Part shown: positions 49,339-60,130 of the stretch, piece by piece
Layout of the letters: the number at the start of each line of letters is the position of its first letter
Numbering within the stretch: the stretch's first letter is position 1
Origin: Thuidium tamariscinum
Lineage: Eukaryota > Streptophyta > Bryopsida > Hypnales > Thuidiaceae
NCBI GenBank assembly: GCA_947034885.2
Contig: OX344756.2
Span: 23,977,489-24,041,488 of the forward strand
Direction of reading: 5' to 3'
Length of the DNA: 64,000 nucleotides
Notes under the pieces: generated by a model
What the model saw: the letters and a program-made list of their open reading frames with translations, nothing else
What the model was told of the DNA's origin: nothing
Database searches by the model: none
Position numbers and translations under genes: made by a program

Positions 49339-50057
49339 TTAACCCCTAAGCGCCGCCGGCGCCAATTTTTGGCGTTCCGTTTGGGCCCAAGAGGACCTGA
49401 ACAATAGTTTTTTTCCTTCATTTTATTTGAGTGACCTTTCATGTTGAGTTGTAAAGAGTCTCCAATTGAGTTTTTAGTCTAACTAATGTTTGTTTTTATG
49501 TAGTTGAGAAGTAACTAGAGAAAACGAATGACAAAATTTGTCATTTTAGTGTATTTTGAGAAATTGACAAAATCTGAAAGTTCTCCTTGAAAATGACAGT
49601 TTCTGAGTTTGAGCCCAACTAATGAAATGAGGTCTTCTACTCAAGTTTTTACTCCAATTGAAATTTTGGAAAAATTTGGAAAAATGAATATTTTATTGCA
49701 GTTTGTACATTAGTTGTATTTTTAATGTCCATTACATTCTAATTATAAATGTACATGGTAAATTAGTTTACACCATAATGATTTTCACTGTAATGTTTGC
49801 ACATGGTGAAATTTTCAGATTTTTTGAGATTATTTTCTATTTTAAATGATTTTTTCTTCATTTTTAATTTAGAAAATTTCAGAAAATACAATTTTCCTCA
49901 AAAAAAATTGAAATTTCTGTGAAGTACAGAGGACATGCAGTTTCATCTCTGAAAAATAAAGATAATTTTTTCATATGCATCTGATTACAAAATGGCAACA
50001 AACTGAGCGACAAAGAGTGCGGCCTGAAACTAGTGGTCATAGGCGTTTCAAGGTTAA
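49339..50057. mobile_element. TTAA-flanked piggyBac-like element, element 4
   Basis: The left end is TTAA-CCCCTAAGCGCCGCC and the right end (reverse complement) is TTAA-CCTTGAAACGCCTAT. It is 719 bp including both TTAA. The interior is AT-rich and non-coding. It ends about 320 bp upstream of the eL22 start codon, so it may border that promoter. Confidence 0.5.
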
Positions 50058-50265
50058 AACCTCATAAAAAGTATTAACATAAATGTAAACCCCTATTGCA
50101 CATATAGAATATCAGCAAAATTCATCCGCGAGGCAATATAACTTTTGTACTGCAATAGTACTTTTTCAATGCTCTACTGTGAACCCATTGAAACAGTATG
50201 GGGGTTCTGTGAACTCATCCACCACCTCATCCATCCATACTCTGTCCATCCATCCCTCGTTGGGG

Positions 50266-50275
50266 TTAGGGTTTA
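50266..50275 (+). promoter_or_regulatory. Telo-box (TTAGGGTTTA) of the eL22 gene
   Basis: This lies about 100 bp upstream of the eL22 start codon. Telo-boxes are a well-known element of plant ribosomal protein promoters and 5' leaders. A CCATCCATCC-type pyrimidine-rich leader surrounds it. Confidence 0.7.
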
Positions 50276-50374
50276 GAGCCCTGGTGTTGCTCTGAGCACC
50301 CTCTCTTTCGCTGCGCGGCCGAGCACTGCCTCCGCTCCTGGCGTGCCTTCCTTCCTCACGACTGCGGCCTCACC

Positions 50375-51339
50375 ATGCCTGCCCCCATGGCCAAGAAGGC
50401 GACCTCGGTGCCCAAGGGCAAGAAGAAGGCTCAGACGTTCACCATCGACTGTGGCAAGCCCGTGGAGGACAAGATCATGGACATCGCTTCCTTCGAGAAG
50501 TTCCTCAACGACCGGATCAAGGTTGACGGCAAAGCGGGTGTGCTTGGCACCGCCGTCTCCATTGCACGTGAGAAGAACAAGATCAGCGTTACCTCCGAGA
50601 GCTCCTTCTCCAAGAGGTACAGTGCCCTTGTCTGTTTCCCCTCCCGTCGCTTTAGGGTTCGCTAGGTCATGACGAAGGTGGTTTTCTGGTAACGGCGAAG
50701 GAACCGACGTTAAGTTCCCAACACTTGTCTGACGACTTGGAGGTGACTTGAAGGAGCCACAACTGGCAGTTATCCCTTTTGGCTTGTTCTTTTCAATGGC
50801 GAATTTCCACTGGGTCTGAAATTAGGGTTTCATTCCTAATAGATCGCTTTTTTCGATGTATGCGCTTATCCTTTATTTTCTTTTGTGCGCTAATCCTTAA
50901 AGGGACCCAGTGTGTATTGAAATAGCAAAATTTATTCTAGGAAGGAGTATTATGTTTGTACAAGCTAACCCGATTCTATTAATCGGAAGGCCTACTTACA
51001 ATGTATGAAGTGAAAAATAGAGTATCTTAAATGTACAGGGGGGCTTTAGGAATTAAACTTTTACATTGTGAAATCTGTTCGTGCTAGGAGATCTATGCTC
51101 TGAAAATGTGGAGTGAGTGATCTCTTTAATGAGGAGAGCAGTATTGGTGCATGGACGTGGCGTTTTTCAGACCCTGAATTTATGAAATGTGCAGGTACTT
51201 GAAGTACTTGACCAAGAAGTACTTGAAGAAGCACAATGTGAGGGACTGGCTCCGAGTGATAGCATCCAACAAGGACAGGAATGTGTACGAGTTGCGGTAC
51301 TTTAACATCGCAGACCAGGATGCCGAGGAGGAGGATTGA
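50375..51339 (+). CDS. RPL22: 60S ribosomal protein L22 (eL22), 2 exons
   Basis: Exons 50375-50616 and 51195-51339 join in the middle of an arginine codon (AAG AG|G TAC) to give 128 residues, the usual eL22 length. Landmarks are the basic N-terminus [20 protein letters not shown], then [31 protein letters not shown] exon end ([10 protein letters not shown]), [20 protein letters not shown], and the acidic tail ADQDAEEED. It is a component of the large cytosolic ribosomal subunit. The intron is 578 bp, with GTACAG donor and GTGCAG acceptor. Methionine 5 (MAKKA) is an alternative start, but the first ATG has a good context. Codons of exon 1 are GC-rich at third positions, unlike the AT-rich surroundings. 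Confidence 0.96.
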
Positions 51340-52717
51340 GTCGCTCGAGTTCTGGGGCGTCAATAGTGTAACACTGGGTTCTGTGGCAAGTTTTTCTTGT
51401 TGCTCAGCAGTACCATTGAATACAAAATTTTCCCGCTGTTGGGATTGCAATCGAGAGCACCGGGTATATGAAAGTGGATGTTCTTGTTTTCGTCTTTTTC
51501 AAGGTTTTTCGCTTTTGAATATGATGCACTTTCTAGTATCACAGCTTTCCAACAGGCGAGATGACTTTCTTAACTCCTTGTTGTTTGTCCTATGTATTCT
51601 TTCTATTGACAATTAACTTGTTTTGAAACTGAGGTGGCTGATATGCAAATATCAGAATTTTTTCTGAGTCAACACTCATGATGTGTATGTAATTTTAGCT
51701 GGCATGAGACTCAACAGCGTTAAATTGGAAGCTCAGTGATTTAAGCAGAAGGGAGCGAGGAGACAAGCACGGCTAAAATTAACTTGCCTTCAGGACAAGA
51801 ATTTGATTATACTCATATATTTAGTTCCTGCCAACTATCGTGTGCACGTACTGTGCAGTCAAGGTCCGGTGGTGGCTGGTGGCGCACAGTGCCGGATCAG
51901 AAGTTTCCGACATCACGTACAAGCTGACCACGTGCTTACTTTGCTTAAAAAAAATCATTAGTCATGCATTGTATCAATGTTGCCTCAATGCCATGATATC
52001 TGGATAGATGCTCCCGTTGGGTCGTCAAATTGGCCGATGTACAACGGCCAACCTTGTAAGCACTCGGGCTTAACTCACCAGCTTCGTCTCTTCGTTGCGG
52101 CCGGTACTCTTTGCCAGGTTAACTCCCTAGCCTCGATCTCCACATTCTTTGAGGCGGCCCCCAAGCGAGTGATTTCTGGAGACTAAACAGCAGCTAGAAG
52201 ACTTCTACTGTAATTTGCTTTCACACATTTCAATCCTTGCGACGTTAGCGTTCACCACACACCTGCAATGTAACTTAAAACATTGCCAGGATACATGTTG
52301 TTGAAAAACATTAGCGGATAAACTGTCAGACACAATTAAATGAGATGCTTGGCTGATTTACTACAGAGGGCTCAGAAAACTCCGGTTGTGTCAACCAATG
52401 CAAGCAATCCCATTACTTACAAGGCCATGACAGAAGTTATCCACCCTGCCTGCCCAATAAATATATGAATTAAACACGTACAAGCAACTGACTTCAGCAA
52501 GAAGCGTACGTACAACAAGAGCAAGCCATCCAATAGAAAAGTGAGGTTGTGGAGATGAGGCTCAGAGTGACGTTGTGTCGTGTACAATCCAACGACACCA
52601 CAATCAAGCGATAACGCACCAATAAACAATTAATGCCGGTTCTTCCGGCCCACACGATTTGATCAAGAAAGGTTCCCACCAGATGAGCATTCTGGCCAGT
52701 TCACCTCACACAACACG
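51340..52717. other. eL22 3' UTR, then intergenic DNA without a recognised gene
   Basis: The first 300 bp are probably eL22 3' UTR. Beyond that the base composition is mixed, with frames up to 70 codons on both strands (for example 51977-52186 and 52417-52629) that show no domain. An unrecognised gene or old gene fragment cannot be excluded. Confidence 0.35.
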
Positions 52718-52720
52718 TAA

Positions 52721-53218
52721 GAGCATCTGTAGTGCAACCCTGTATATCGACCCGGTCTCTGTATAACTAACTTTTGAACAGTAAATAATCAGAAACTGAA
52801 AATTGTCTCATTGGAAGTGCATCCAAAAAAACTTGGAGAAGGTGCAAAAAAATTTAAAGATAGACATCGGATAAGTATTTCAAAAGCAAGGTAAAAATCT
52901 GAAATTATAGAGGTCTTAGCAAAGCACAATTACCAAAGCAAACTTTGGCCATTGACCCTTCAAATTTGGCCACATTTGGAGAGTCAATGGCCAAAGTTTG
53001 CTTTGGTAATTGTGCTTTGCTAAGACCTCTATAATTTCAGATTTTTACCTTGCTTTTGAAATACTTATCCGATGTCTATCTTTAAATTTTTTTGCACCTT
53101 CTCCAAGTTTTTTTGGATGCACTTCCAATGAGACAATTTTCAGTTTCTGATTATTTACTGTTCAAAAGTTAGTTATACAGATACCGGGTCGATATACAGG
53201 GTTGCACTACAGATGCTC
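52721..53218. mobile_element. 498-bp long-hairpin MITE (PIF/Harbinger Tourist-like)
   Basis: The whole element is one inverted repeat. The left arm 52721-52956 and right arm 52983-53218 are 236 nt each, and by eye they differ at a single base (52757). A 26-nt loop separates them. The tips read GAGCATCTGTAGTG, and the 3-bp flank is TAA on both sides (52718-52720, 53219-53221), which fits PIF/Harbinger (TWA duplication). Near-identical arms mean recent origin or arm homogenisation. A transcript would fold into a very long double-stranded RNA. Confidence 0.9.
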
Positions 53219-53221
53219 TAA

Positions 53222-54039
53222 GTACTGTACACTCTGTCGGAAATATGAAACACCTTGATCTACTTACCGCATCCATTGTTACGTGATCTATGCCACGTTG
53301 GGGGCGATTCAAGAAGCGAAGAATGCCTGGAATGCTACAATCCAGACAACTGACCGCTCTTCCACAATTTGCCAATGCTCACTTTCTACTCGATCGAGCC
53401 CAAGATGTGCAAAGGGACGACTCGTCTGCATCATCGATGACATACGGTATAATTGACGTGTAAGTTCTGGCCTACAAAACATACACATTCCATTCCAAAC
53501 ATGCGAACCCTTAATTATCCTGAGTTCCTGATGATCGTTTTCGACCGAATAGGCCGTTGCATTTCAAACGACCTTCAGAAATATTCAGATCATTTCCAAA
53601 ACGATCGAGAAATTTGCACCAAGCCATAGCCAAACCGACAGTTCCAATCCGGATTAATTAATTACGAGCTTTATGCTCCCAATGATCGATGCCAACCCAC
53701 CAAAGAAGGATTTCTGTATGGAGCTCGCCATCCAGCAAAATGAAAGATGCAGCTATATACAGAGAATGATTGAGATCGAGTTTCACAATTAATCCTCCAA
53801 TCGAACGGCAATTGTTTCAATTTTAGAGAATTTTTCTGCCTACAACTGCGTGAATATCATCAGGAAGACACCTCATTGCCCATCCCCTAATTTGATGCCA
53901 ATTTTGAAGTAGATATGTATGAAAAAATTTATATTTATTTTTAAGAAATAATATTTTATGTCTTTTCTACTTCACAAAAAATTTAGACTTTATAATGGAG
54001 AATTGATTGTTTTTGAGAATTTTTGAAGAAAAAGCGAAG
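53222..54039. other. Intergenic DNA without a recognised gene
   Basis: Mixed composition up to about 53870, then AT-rich. The segment around 53275-53460 has open frames on both strands of up to about 65 codons, without a recognised domain. Confidence 0.35.
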
Positions 54040-55357
54040 TTAACCCCAAATTGCCAAAGCAACCATTTATAATCTCGCAAAAATCCTAAATGGACAATTA
54101 ATTTCCTTTAATGGTTCTAAAATTTTTTGGGGGCAGTTTTTAGTATTAACTATTGAAAACTTTCATTTTTCATAGAAAAAAAGTAAATATATGATTATTT
54201 AGGGGTCTTCGAAGGCATGTATCTAACATTAGTGGAAAATAAAGCTTGCTAATTTTATTTCATTTTTTGCTTTAGTAAAGAACTTGCCAATTTTACTTGA
54301 TTTTGAGATCTAAGAAATTGTACTTATCCAAATGCTATGCAAATGGTTGCAATAGAAAGAGTAAAGTATTTTCATGATTTTCACCATTGAAAATTTCAAC
54401 ATGCAAGTGCTGATTTGAAGATTTTTGCAATTTTTAGTTATAGAAAAAATTTGTATTACCACAATTGCAAGGTGGATTGTGTAATGAATTTGATTTTTTT
54501 AAGTGAAATTAAGTTTTTTGAAAGTACATTTTGGTGAGCTAACACTATTTATATTTGTTCATGTCACCATTAATTCCAAAAAATTTGAATATACAAATTT
54601 CTAAAACATTGTAGAGAGAGGCAACATACTAAAAATAGAAAACACACATTTCTTTTGTTATAATCTTACAACTCTTTTACAATTTTGCACTCAAAATTTT
54701 TTGTAAGACTAATATGCAAGCTCTTAAACCATCTATGCAGTTGGATTTTGAAAAAAGAAAAATTTGCTTCATTCGGGAGAACACTAGAAGCCAATGCTCT
54801 TTTTTCATAAGAAAAACACACTTGCCAAGGATTAGGCAATTATTTCAAAAAATTCAAAATTTCACCATGTGTATATTTTACACTAATCAACATCATAGTA
54901 TAAACTCAATTTTTGTGTCATTCTATAATTCGAATTTGATAGACATTGAAAATACATCCAAACTTCAAATGACAAAAAATAATCAAATTTTAGGAATATT
55001 TCAAAATTCAAATTGGAATAGAAACTAGAATAGATGAATTTCATTTTGTTAGTTAGAATCAAACTCAAAAAATATCATTTTCATGGAGAAATTTTAGATT
55101 TAAAGCAAGAAATAGCAACTTGGCCTAAAATACACTCATATGGCATATTTTGAGATCCATTCTTTCTACTAACTTCTCATTCAGGTGAAGACAAATACTA
55201 ACAAGACTAGAATCTCAATTGATTAGGTATGCTTTATAACCCTCCATGAAAGGTCAACAAGAAAAAAATGGATGGAAAAATACTTTCAATGTCTCTCTAA
55301 ATGACCTTGTGTTCATCCCAAAGCCAGAAAATGGTGTCCCCAATGTTTAGGGGTTAA
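54040..55357. mobile_element. Possible larger TTAA-flanked piggyBac-like element, element 5
   Basis: The left end is TTAA-CCCCAAATTGCC and the right end (reverse complement) is TTAA-CCCCTAAACATTGG. It is 1318 bp including both TTAA. The terminal match is short, so pairing of these two ends is uncertain. The interior is AT-rich; the 104-codon frame at 54714-55028 is low-complexity and not a transposase. Confidence 0.35.
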
Positions 55358-55815
55358 AAGCAATTGGTAGTAGTAGAGATTTCCTATAGACTTCTCTTGT
55401 TGCCAAATCAAAGAAATTTGTACTTCATACCCACCCTACTAAAAATTTTCACAAAGCAAGTAGTGAGCATTATTAGTTTTAATTTGTCTCTCCTTTACCA
55501 ATCAAAACCAACGGTGCTAGTATGTGAGCATGAAAGTGTGAGCATGTGAGCATTGAGCATATATACAAGTATGTATCATGCAACCATTGAAGGTGTTTAT
55601 AATATAAACACTTATAATATAGGTTTTTATAGCATATATACACTATTACCATAGAAAGTTATTGTAAATAATATAGATACTTATATGATAGATGTATAGG
55701 CTTCTAAGCTCATAGGCTCACATTTGTATGCTCACATAATAGCAACTCTCCAATCAAAACATGCCACAATGCCAAAACTCTCTAGCATTGGATTATCGGA
55801 TGGCCTTCACATTTA

Positions 55816-56254
55816 AAGTAGACCAACCTATTACCACCTTGATTTGCAATATGACTATCTTGGGGCCAATTCCAAAAGGGACATATATTTTTCAAAGGTG
55901 TATGCATGTTTCACAAATCAAACCCAAGTCAAATTACAGAGTACAATTTTCTAATCAAAATTATAATTTCTATGAATTTTTGAAGTGTTCATCCCTAAAT
56001 TACAAAAGCACACACGAGTAGGGTCATAAGCGTCCTCATAACAACCCATAATCACCTTCTTATGTCCCTATAAGCATCTAGCTATTCACCAATCAGCTGT
56101 TGCTACACCACCCTATATGACATAAATGATTTTGTCAGATTTTTAGACAGAATTGGCTCATTTTTGGACAGATTTGGATGGTGGGATGGGTGGAAATGGG
56201 GTCAAATATTGGGTGACAGAAATGGGTTGCAGACGGAATTAGGCTGGTCTACCT
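55816..56254. mobile_element. TA-flanked MITE (GTAGACC family), element 1
   Basis: The left terminus is AAGTAGACCAACCTATTACC and the right (reverse complement) AGGTAGACCAGCCTAATTCC, flanked by TA (55814-55815, 56255-56256). It is 439 bp. It shares internal blocks (ATTTTTCAAAGGTGTA, CTTATGTCC) and the right end with the element at 61092-61507. Confidence 0.6.
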
Positions 56255-56256
56255 TA

Positions 56257-57144
56257 CAGGGAAAGCCCTAACTTCAGACGGGCCGGCACAAACGCAAAAG
56301 GAGGGTCTACAAGATTGGACAGTGCTAACGGAACACGCACTCCACCTCTGACATTGGAGACGGGAATATTTTGCAGTGGCGACTTGAATGCGATGATTCC
56401 AACTCGTCCGGGAGTTTGTTCGGTAAGCTGGGAATTTTCAAAGTCCCCAATTGTCTTGTGTATTCTGCAATAACTTACCGCACTCCTGAGATTCCGAGGA
56501 GATCACTGTTTTTCCTTGCGGGTGGTACTTGGCAGTGCTCGGATCGAGACACGGCTACATCCGCTGAGCTTCAGTTGCATCATGGTTTGTGAGTAAGGTA
56601 AGTCCCAAGTAACTCTGTTGAGTGACGGTTTAGGTCTCCCATTGACCTCGGCTTCTCTTTCCGGGATTTCGGGATTGACTGGAAAATCACGGTTTTAGTC
56701 TTGAAATTCAGGAGGTTGGACTCAAGAATAGATTGTTGAATCACCGTTCATATTGTTTTGTTTCCCAGGCTTCTTGAAGAGATTCAAGGGTGTTTTTCTT
56801 AATTGAAGCCTGACATTTTAGCTGTGAAAGAGGACAGACCTCTCCTTCCTGATTTCGTCCCCTCGTCCGCTCCTGATTTCCCTGGATCGTCTCTTCCATA
56901 GCTGAAATCTACATGGTTTGTAATTAAGACGCCGTCGTTTCTCCTCTCCTGTGAATTTCAATGAATTTCTAGTTCGAAAATTCCAATTTACGAGGTAGGA
57001 ACATACTCTGGCGAGACTGAGGACTGTGTACTTACACACACTGATACATCCATCATCATCGTTTCTTTCTTTTGTCATTAAGTTACTAGCTGTGCAGTTT
57101 GATTTGTTGCCTCTTGCTAGCTCTCTTTCTTTCGCAATCTCAAG
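56257..57144 (+). promoter_or_regulatory. Upstream region and probable spliced leader of the GH76 gene
   Basis: Composition rises here to gene-like. Donor-like sites occur at GTTCG|GTAAGC (near 56420) and AAG|GTAAGT (near 56595). The bases before the ATG are pyrimidine-rich and end in CTCAAG, so the start codon may follow an acceptor directly. This would be a plant-style 5' UTR intron. The exact structure is unproven. Confidence 0.35.
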
Positions 57145-58248
57145 ATGAAATTGGCGATGTCAGTGTCGGCCATGACATGCGTCCTGTCGACGGTAGCCAT
57201 GGCCTTGGCGATGACGAGCAGCGACAAAGACCTCGCGGTCGACTCGTACAACAACGCCTTCTACGTCGAGCCCTCCAACGATCTCGGCTACTACGTCGTG
57301 GATACGCAACGCGGCGTCCCGGGTCAAGCGAATTTCTGGCAAACATGCGAGCAGATCGAAGCGCTCGAGGATGCGTACGAGCGCACCCGGAACCCCACTT
57401 ACAATGGCATGATCACCAACCTCGTCCACGGGCTCAATCAAATCGTGAGCGGCACCCAAGATTGGGCGTCGTGGAATATGTACAATGACGATATCATGTG
57501 GGGTGTGATCGCACTCGCCCGTGCTTACGAGATGACGGGTAACCCTAATTTCCTCTCGCAGGCGCAGCTCCAGTTCAATGCGGTCTGGACCCGCGGGTGG
57601 GATACGGCGTTGGGCGGCGGGCTTTGGTGGAGGACGGATAACCAAAGCAAAAACGCCTGCGTCAACTTCCCGGCCACCATCGCCGCGATGTACCTCGCGC
57701 GCAACACGCAGGCCACGGGATACCGCGCACAAGCGCAGGAGCTTTGGACGTGGTCGCGCTCTAATCTCTACGACGCGGCCACGGGTCGAGTGATTGACCA
57801 CTTGGAAGCCGACGGCACGCCCGCGCCGGAGAGTTGGTCCTTCACTTACAACCAAGGCACGTTCATCGGCACTGCGTATTTGCTTTTCCAGGACACCGCG
57901 ACGCCCAGCTACGTCGCCGACTGTGCGCTCGCTGCCGCCTGGACCAAAGCTCATCTCACGGACGCGGCCTCCGGCATCATCAAGGAGAACGACGACAAAT
58001 CCTCCAGCGAACGCGGAGGCGATGGACCCGGATTCAAGGGCATCTTCTCTCGCTGGTGCAGCAAATATGCGTGGGGACAGAAGCAGGGCGAGCTCAATAC
58101 GTGGCTCACCACGAACGCCGACGCCGCCTGGACGTTTCGTAATTCGCACGGTGTCACCTGGGCGCAGTGGTGGCATCGCACCCCGGACTCCGGCGTCTCC
58201 TCGTGGGAGTGTTCTAGCGGCCTCGCCATCACCCAAAACGCACCTTAG
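57145..58248 (+). CDS. GH76 family glycoside hydrolase (endo-alpha-1,6-mannanase type), secreted
   Basis: A single uninterrupted 367-codon frame. Residues 1-22 form a signal peptide (VLSTVAMALA core). The GH76 landmarks follow in order: YNDDIMWGVIALARAYEMTG with the paired catalytic aspartates D115-D116, GGGLWWRTDNQSKNACVN, TYNQGTFIGTAY, GFKGIFSRW and WECSSGLA near the end. GH76 enzymes cut alpha-1,6-linked mannose backbones such as those of yeast and fungal cell walls. The family is chiefly fungal and bacterial and is sporadic in plants. The length suits a whole catalytic domain with nothing added. The frame is GC-rich and intronless, while its surroundings are AT-rich; eL22 exon 1 is also GC-rich, so composition alone does not prove transfer. 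A fungal or bacterial origin, and a role in acting on microbial walls, are inferences. Confidence 0.88.
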   Translation: MKLAMSVSAMTCVLSTVAMALAMTSSDKDLAVDSYNNAFYVEPSNDLGYYVVDTQRGVPGQANFWQTCEQIEALEDAYERTRNPTYNGMITNLVHGLNQIVSGTQDWASWNMYNDDIMWGVIALARAYEMTGNPNFLSQAQLQFNAVWTRGWDTALGGGLWWRTDNQSKNACVNFPATIAAMYLARNTQATGYRAQAQELWTWSRSNLYDAATGRVIDHLEADGTPAPESWSFTYNQGTFIGTAYLLFQDTATPSYVADCALAAAWTKAHLTDAASGIIKENDDKSSSERGGDGPGFKGIFSRWCSKYAWGQKQGELNTWLTTNADAAWTFRNSHGVTWAQWWHRTPDSGVSSWECSSGLAITQNAP

Positions 58249-59688
58249 CTCAGGACACACACCCCTAGCGCCTGAAACCCGAAACCCAAAACCCAGAATC
58301 TCAGAGACCACCAGCCCGAATTTGCTTTGCCTCTGAAGATGAATTTGAAGCAGTTCTGGCGAATTGGCGACTGTGATGAGGATCGCATAGGATGCTGATT
58401 GAGACTAGAAATGACAAGGATCGCAACTTCCGACAGGCTAGATGTGCACCTCTTGCACGGAGTTTATCCTGTGAATGCTTTTCTTCTGTGTTGGGTTCCT
58501 GGTTGATTGACGAGTAGCGTGTTTCATACACGAAGCGGCTGCGATGTGAGGTAAGCAGACCCATTGTGGACTGCAGCCAAATTCGAAGCTCTACTTTTGG
58601 ATGCCAAACAATTCTGTGGCATTCTGATGTAGTTTTTATTGCATTGAGTGTGCAATTGGGACTCAGTCTTGGAAGTCTTGGAATTGGGGAGGAAAGTGTT
58701 AAAATTGGGTTGGAAAGTCATCATCTAGTGATTTCAATGGACTCATCCATGCGGCTTCACATACTGAAAGTTTCATTCACTCTTTCACTATACAAAGGGT
58801 TTTTTGGATATCCATTGAACCCATGTAGGGAAGGGAATCTCATTAGAATCTTAAACGACAAGAAGAGTCCCCTAGGGATCACAATGGAAAGCTTTATGTT
58901 TTTGCTTTGAGTTGACCTAAAAAAATGTGAAGTAAATCCTAATTTGGGAAAGAAGGCAAAAAATTTGCAAAAATAACTATTGAATTTTAATAAGTGAATC
59001 TAAACGTAGTGCCCAAATAGTTCACATTCTTCACAATGGGCTTCCTACCCTAAATTGCGGAAATCAATGTTTTTGTGAATCACTCACTCGTGACTTACAT
59101 CAAATTGCAACCGACTTGGAATTCAAAGTCAATCACCAAAACAAAAAACTGACTAATAAAAAATATGGTCATACCTAAGGACTTTGGTCTTCATTAAAAA
59201 TGGAATAATCTCCATTGATGAGCAAGTCAATAATTGAAATCGGATTGTACAACGTGATGCTAATTTCCCTTCCAATTTCAAGCTCCCCAAGTTGATTTGT
59301 CTTCCCAAAAGGTGGCTCAAAGAGTCAAAGCACTTTTTAATTAGTTGGTGTAACTAAGGTAGGAACCCCAAAACTAGCCAGGGGCCCAAATGTCCCACTC
59401 AATAAGAGGTTCAATTTTTGTAAAATATATTCTTTAAATCATTGTACCAAGTGTTAGAAGCTATTCTAGAACATAATTTGATTCTTCATAACTTTTGCAT
59501 ATAATATCCAAATATTGCATTCCTTTGTGCGTTGCAATCATTTTTCATTTGCCAATAAGAGTATAAAAAAATTGGATCACTCTAACAAAAAAAAATCCAC
59601 TCAACAATGATCTCCGGTGTTGCTATTCTAACTAAGGCTCATTGGATCCATCACCAACAAAGGCATATGATTTTGAAGAATTGCATGC
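58249..59688. other. GH76 3' flank, then AT-rich DNA without a recognised gene
   Basis: The first 300-400 bp are probably 3' UTR. The 114-codon frame at 58566-58910 has no domain. Beyond that the sequence is AT-rich and featureless apart from an AAGGTAGGAACCCC block near 59358 that resembles a TA-family element end, without a clear partner. Confidence 0.4.
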
Positions 59689-60130
59689 CTACCTAAGGAA
59701 CATCCTCCAACTTTGTGAGCCCGCCCTAGCTTTGAACAACCCGTCTACTTGCTCAAAAGACAAACCCTTGGTTTCAAGAATATAGTACAAGACAAACAAG
59801 GGTGCCAAATAGCTAGGCCTGCAAATAAGAGAAATGTGAAGGAGGTGTCTAAAGCATCTATCAATGTTAGGAACATCTATGCTACAAAGAAGTTGGAGAA
59901 CCAGTTGGATGTGGCAAAAATGCCTCCACAAACTCCCTTGTCTTGCAATGTATAAATCTCTTTGTTGATGGTCTAGGGCACAAGTCCCATTCCTAGCACA
60001 AATGTCAACAAATAGAGCACTAGTCCTAGTAATGCCAGCCATCCGTAGTCACTAGGATAGCCTTGTGTGAACCATGATTGTACAAGCCAATTCTTTGCAT
60101 TCCAAATTTCCAATTCCATGGTGTTGGTGT
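59689..60130 (-). pseudogene. C-terminal fragment of an inositol/sugar transporter (MFS)
   Basis: On the minus strand the sequence carries the last membrane segments of a plant inositol-transporter-like protein: WFTQG near 60074, YGWLALLGLVLYLLTFVLG, TINKEIYTLQ, GVCGGIFATSNWFSNFFVA, and, after a frame change near 59800, LFVLYYILETKGLSFEQVDG. ETKG after the last helix is the classic sugar-transporter signature. Stops interrupt it at 59973-59975 (in place of Trp after GLVP) and at 59878-59880 (after FFVA). Both are G-to-A or C-to-T type changes. The N-terminal three quarters of the gene are not present nearby. It sits alone in AT-rich repeat DNA. Confidence 0.75.

Noticed and set aside
57160..58311. 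383-codon minus-strand ORF opposite the GH76 gene
   Set aside because: It is an antisense shadow of a GC-rich coding exon, Arg-rich and without domains. The plus-strand frame carries all GH76 motifs.
59358..59700. Possible further TA-AGGTAG element
   Set aside because: An AGGTAGGAACCCC end is visible, but the candidate partner (AGGTAGGCATGC near 59693) matches only in the tip.
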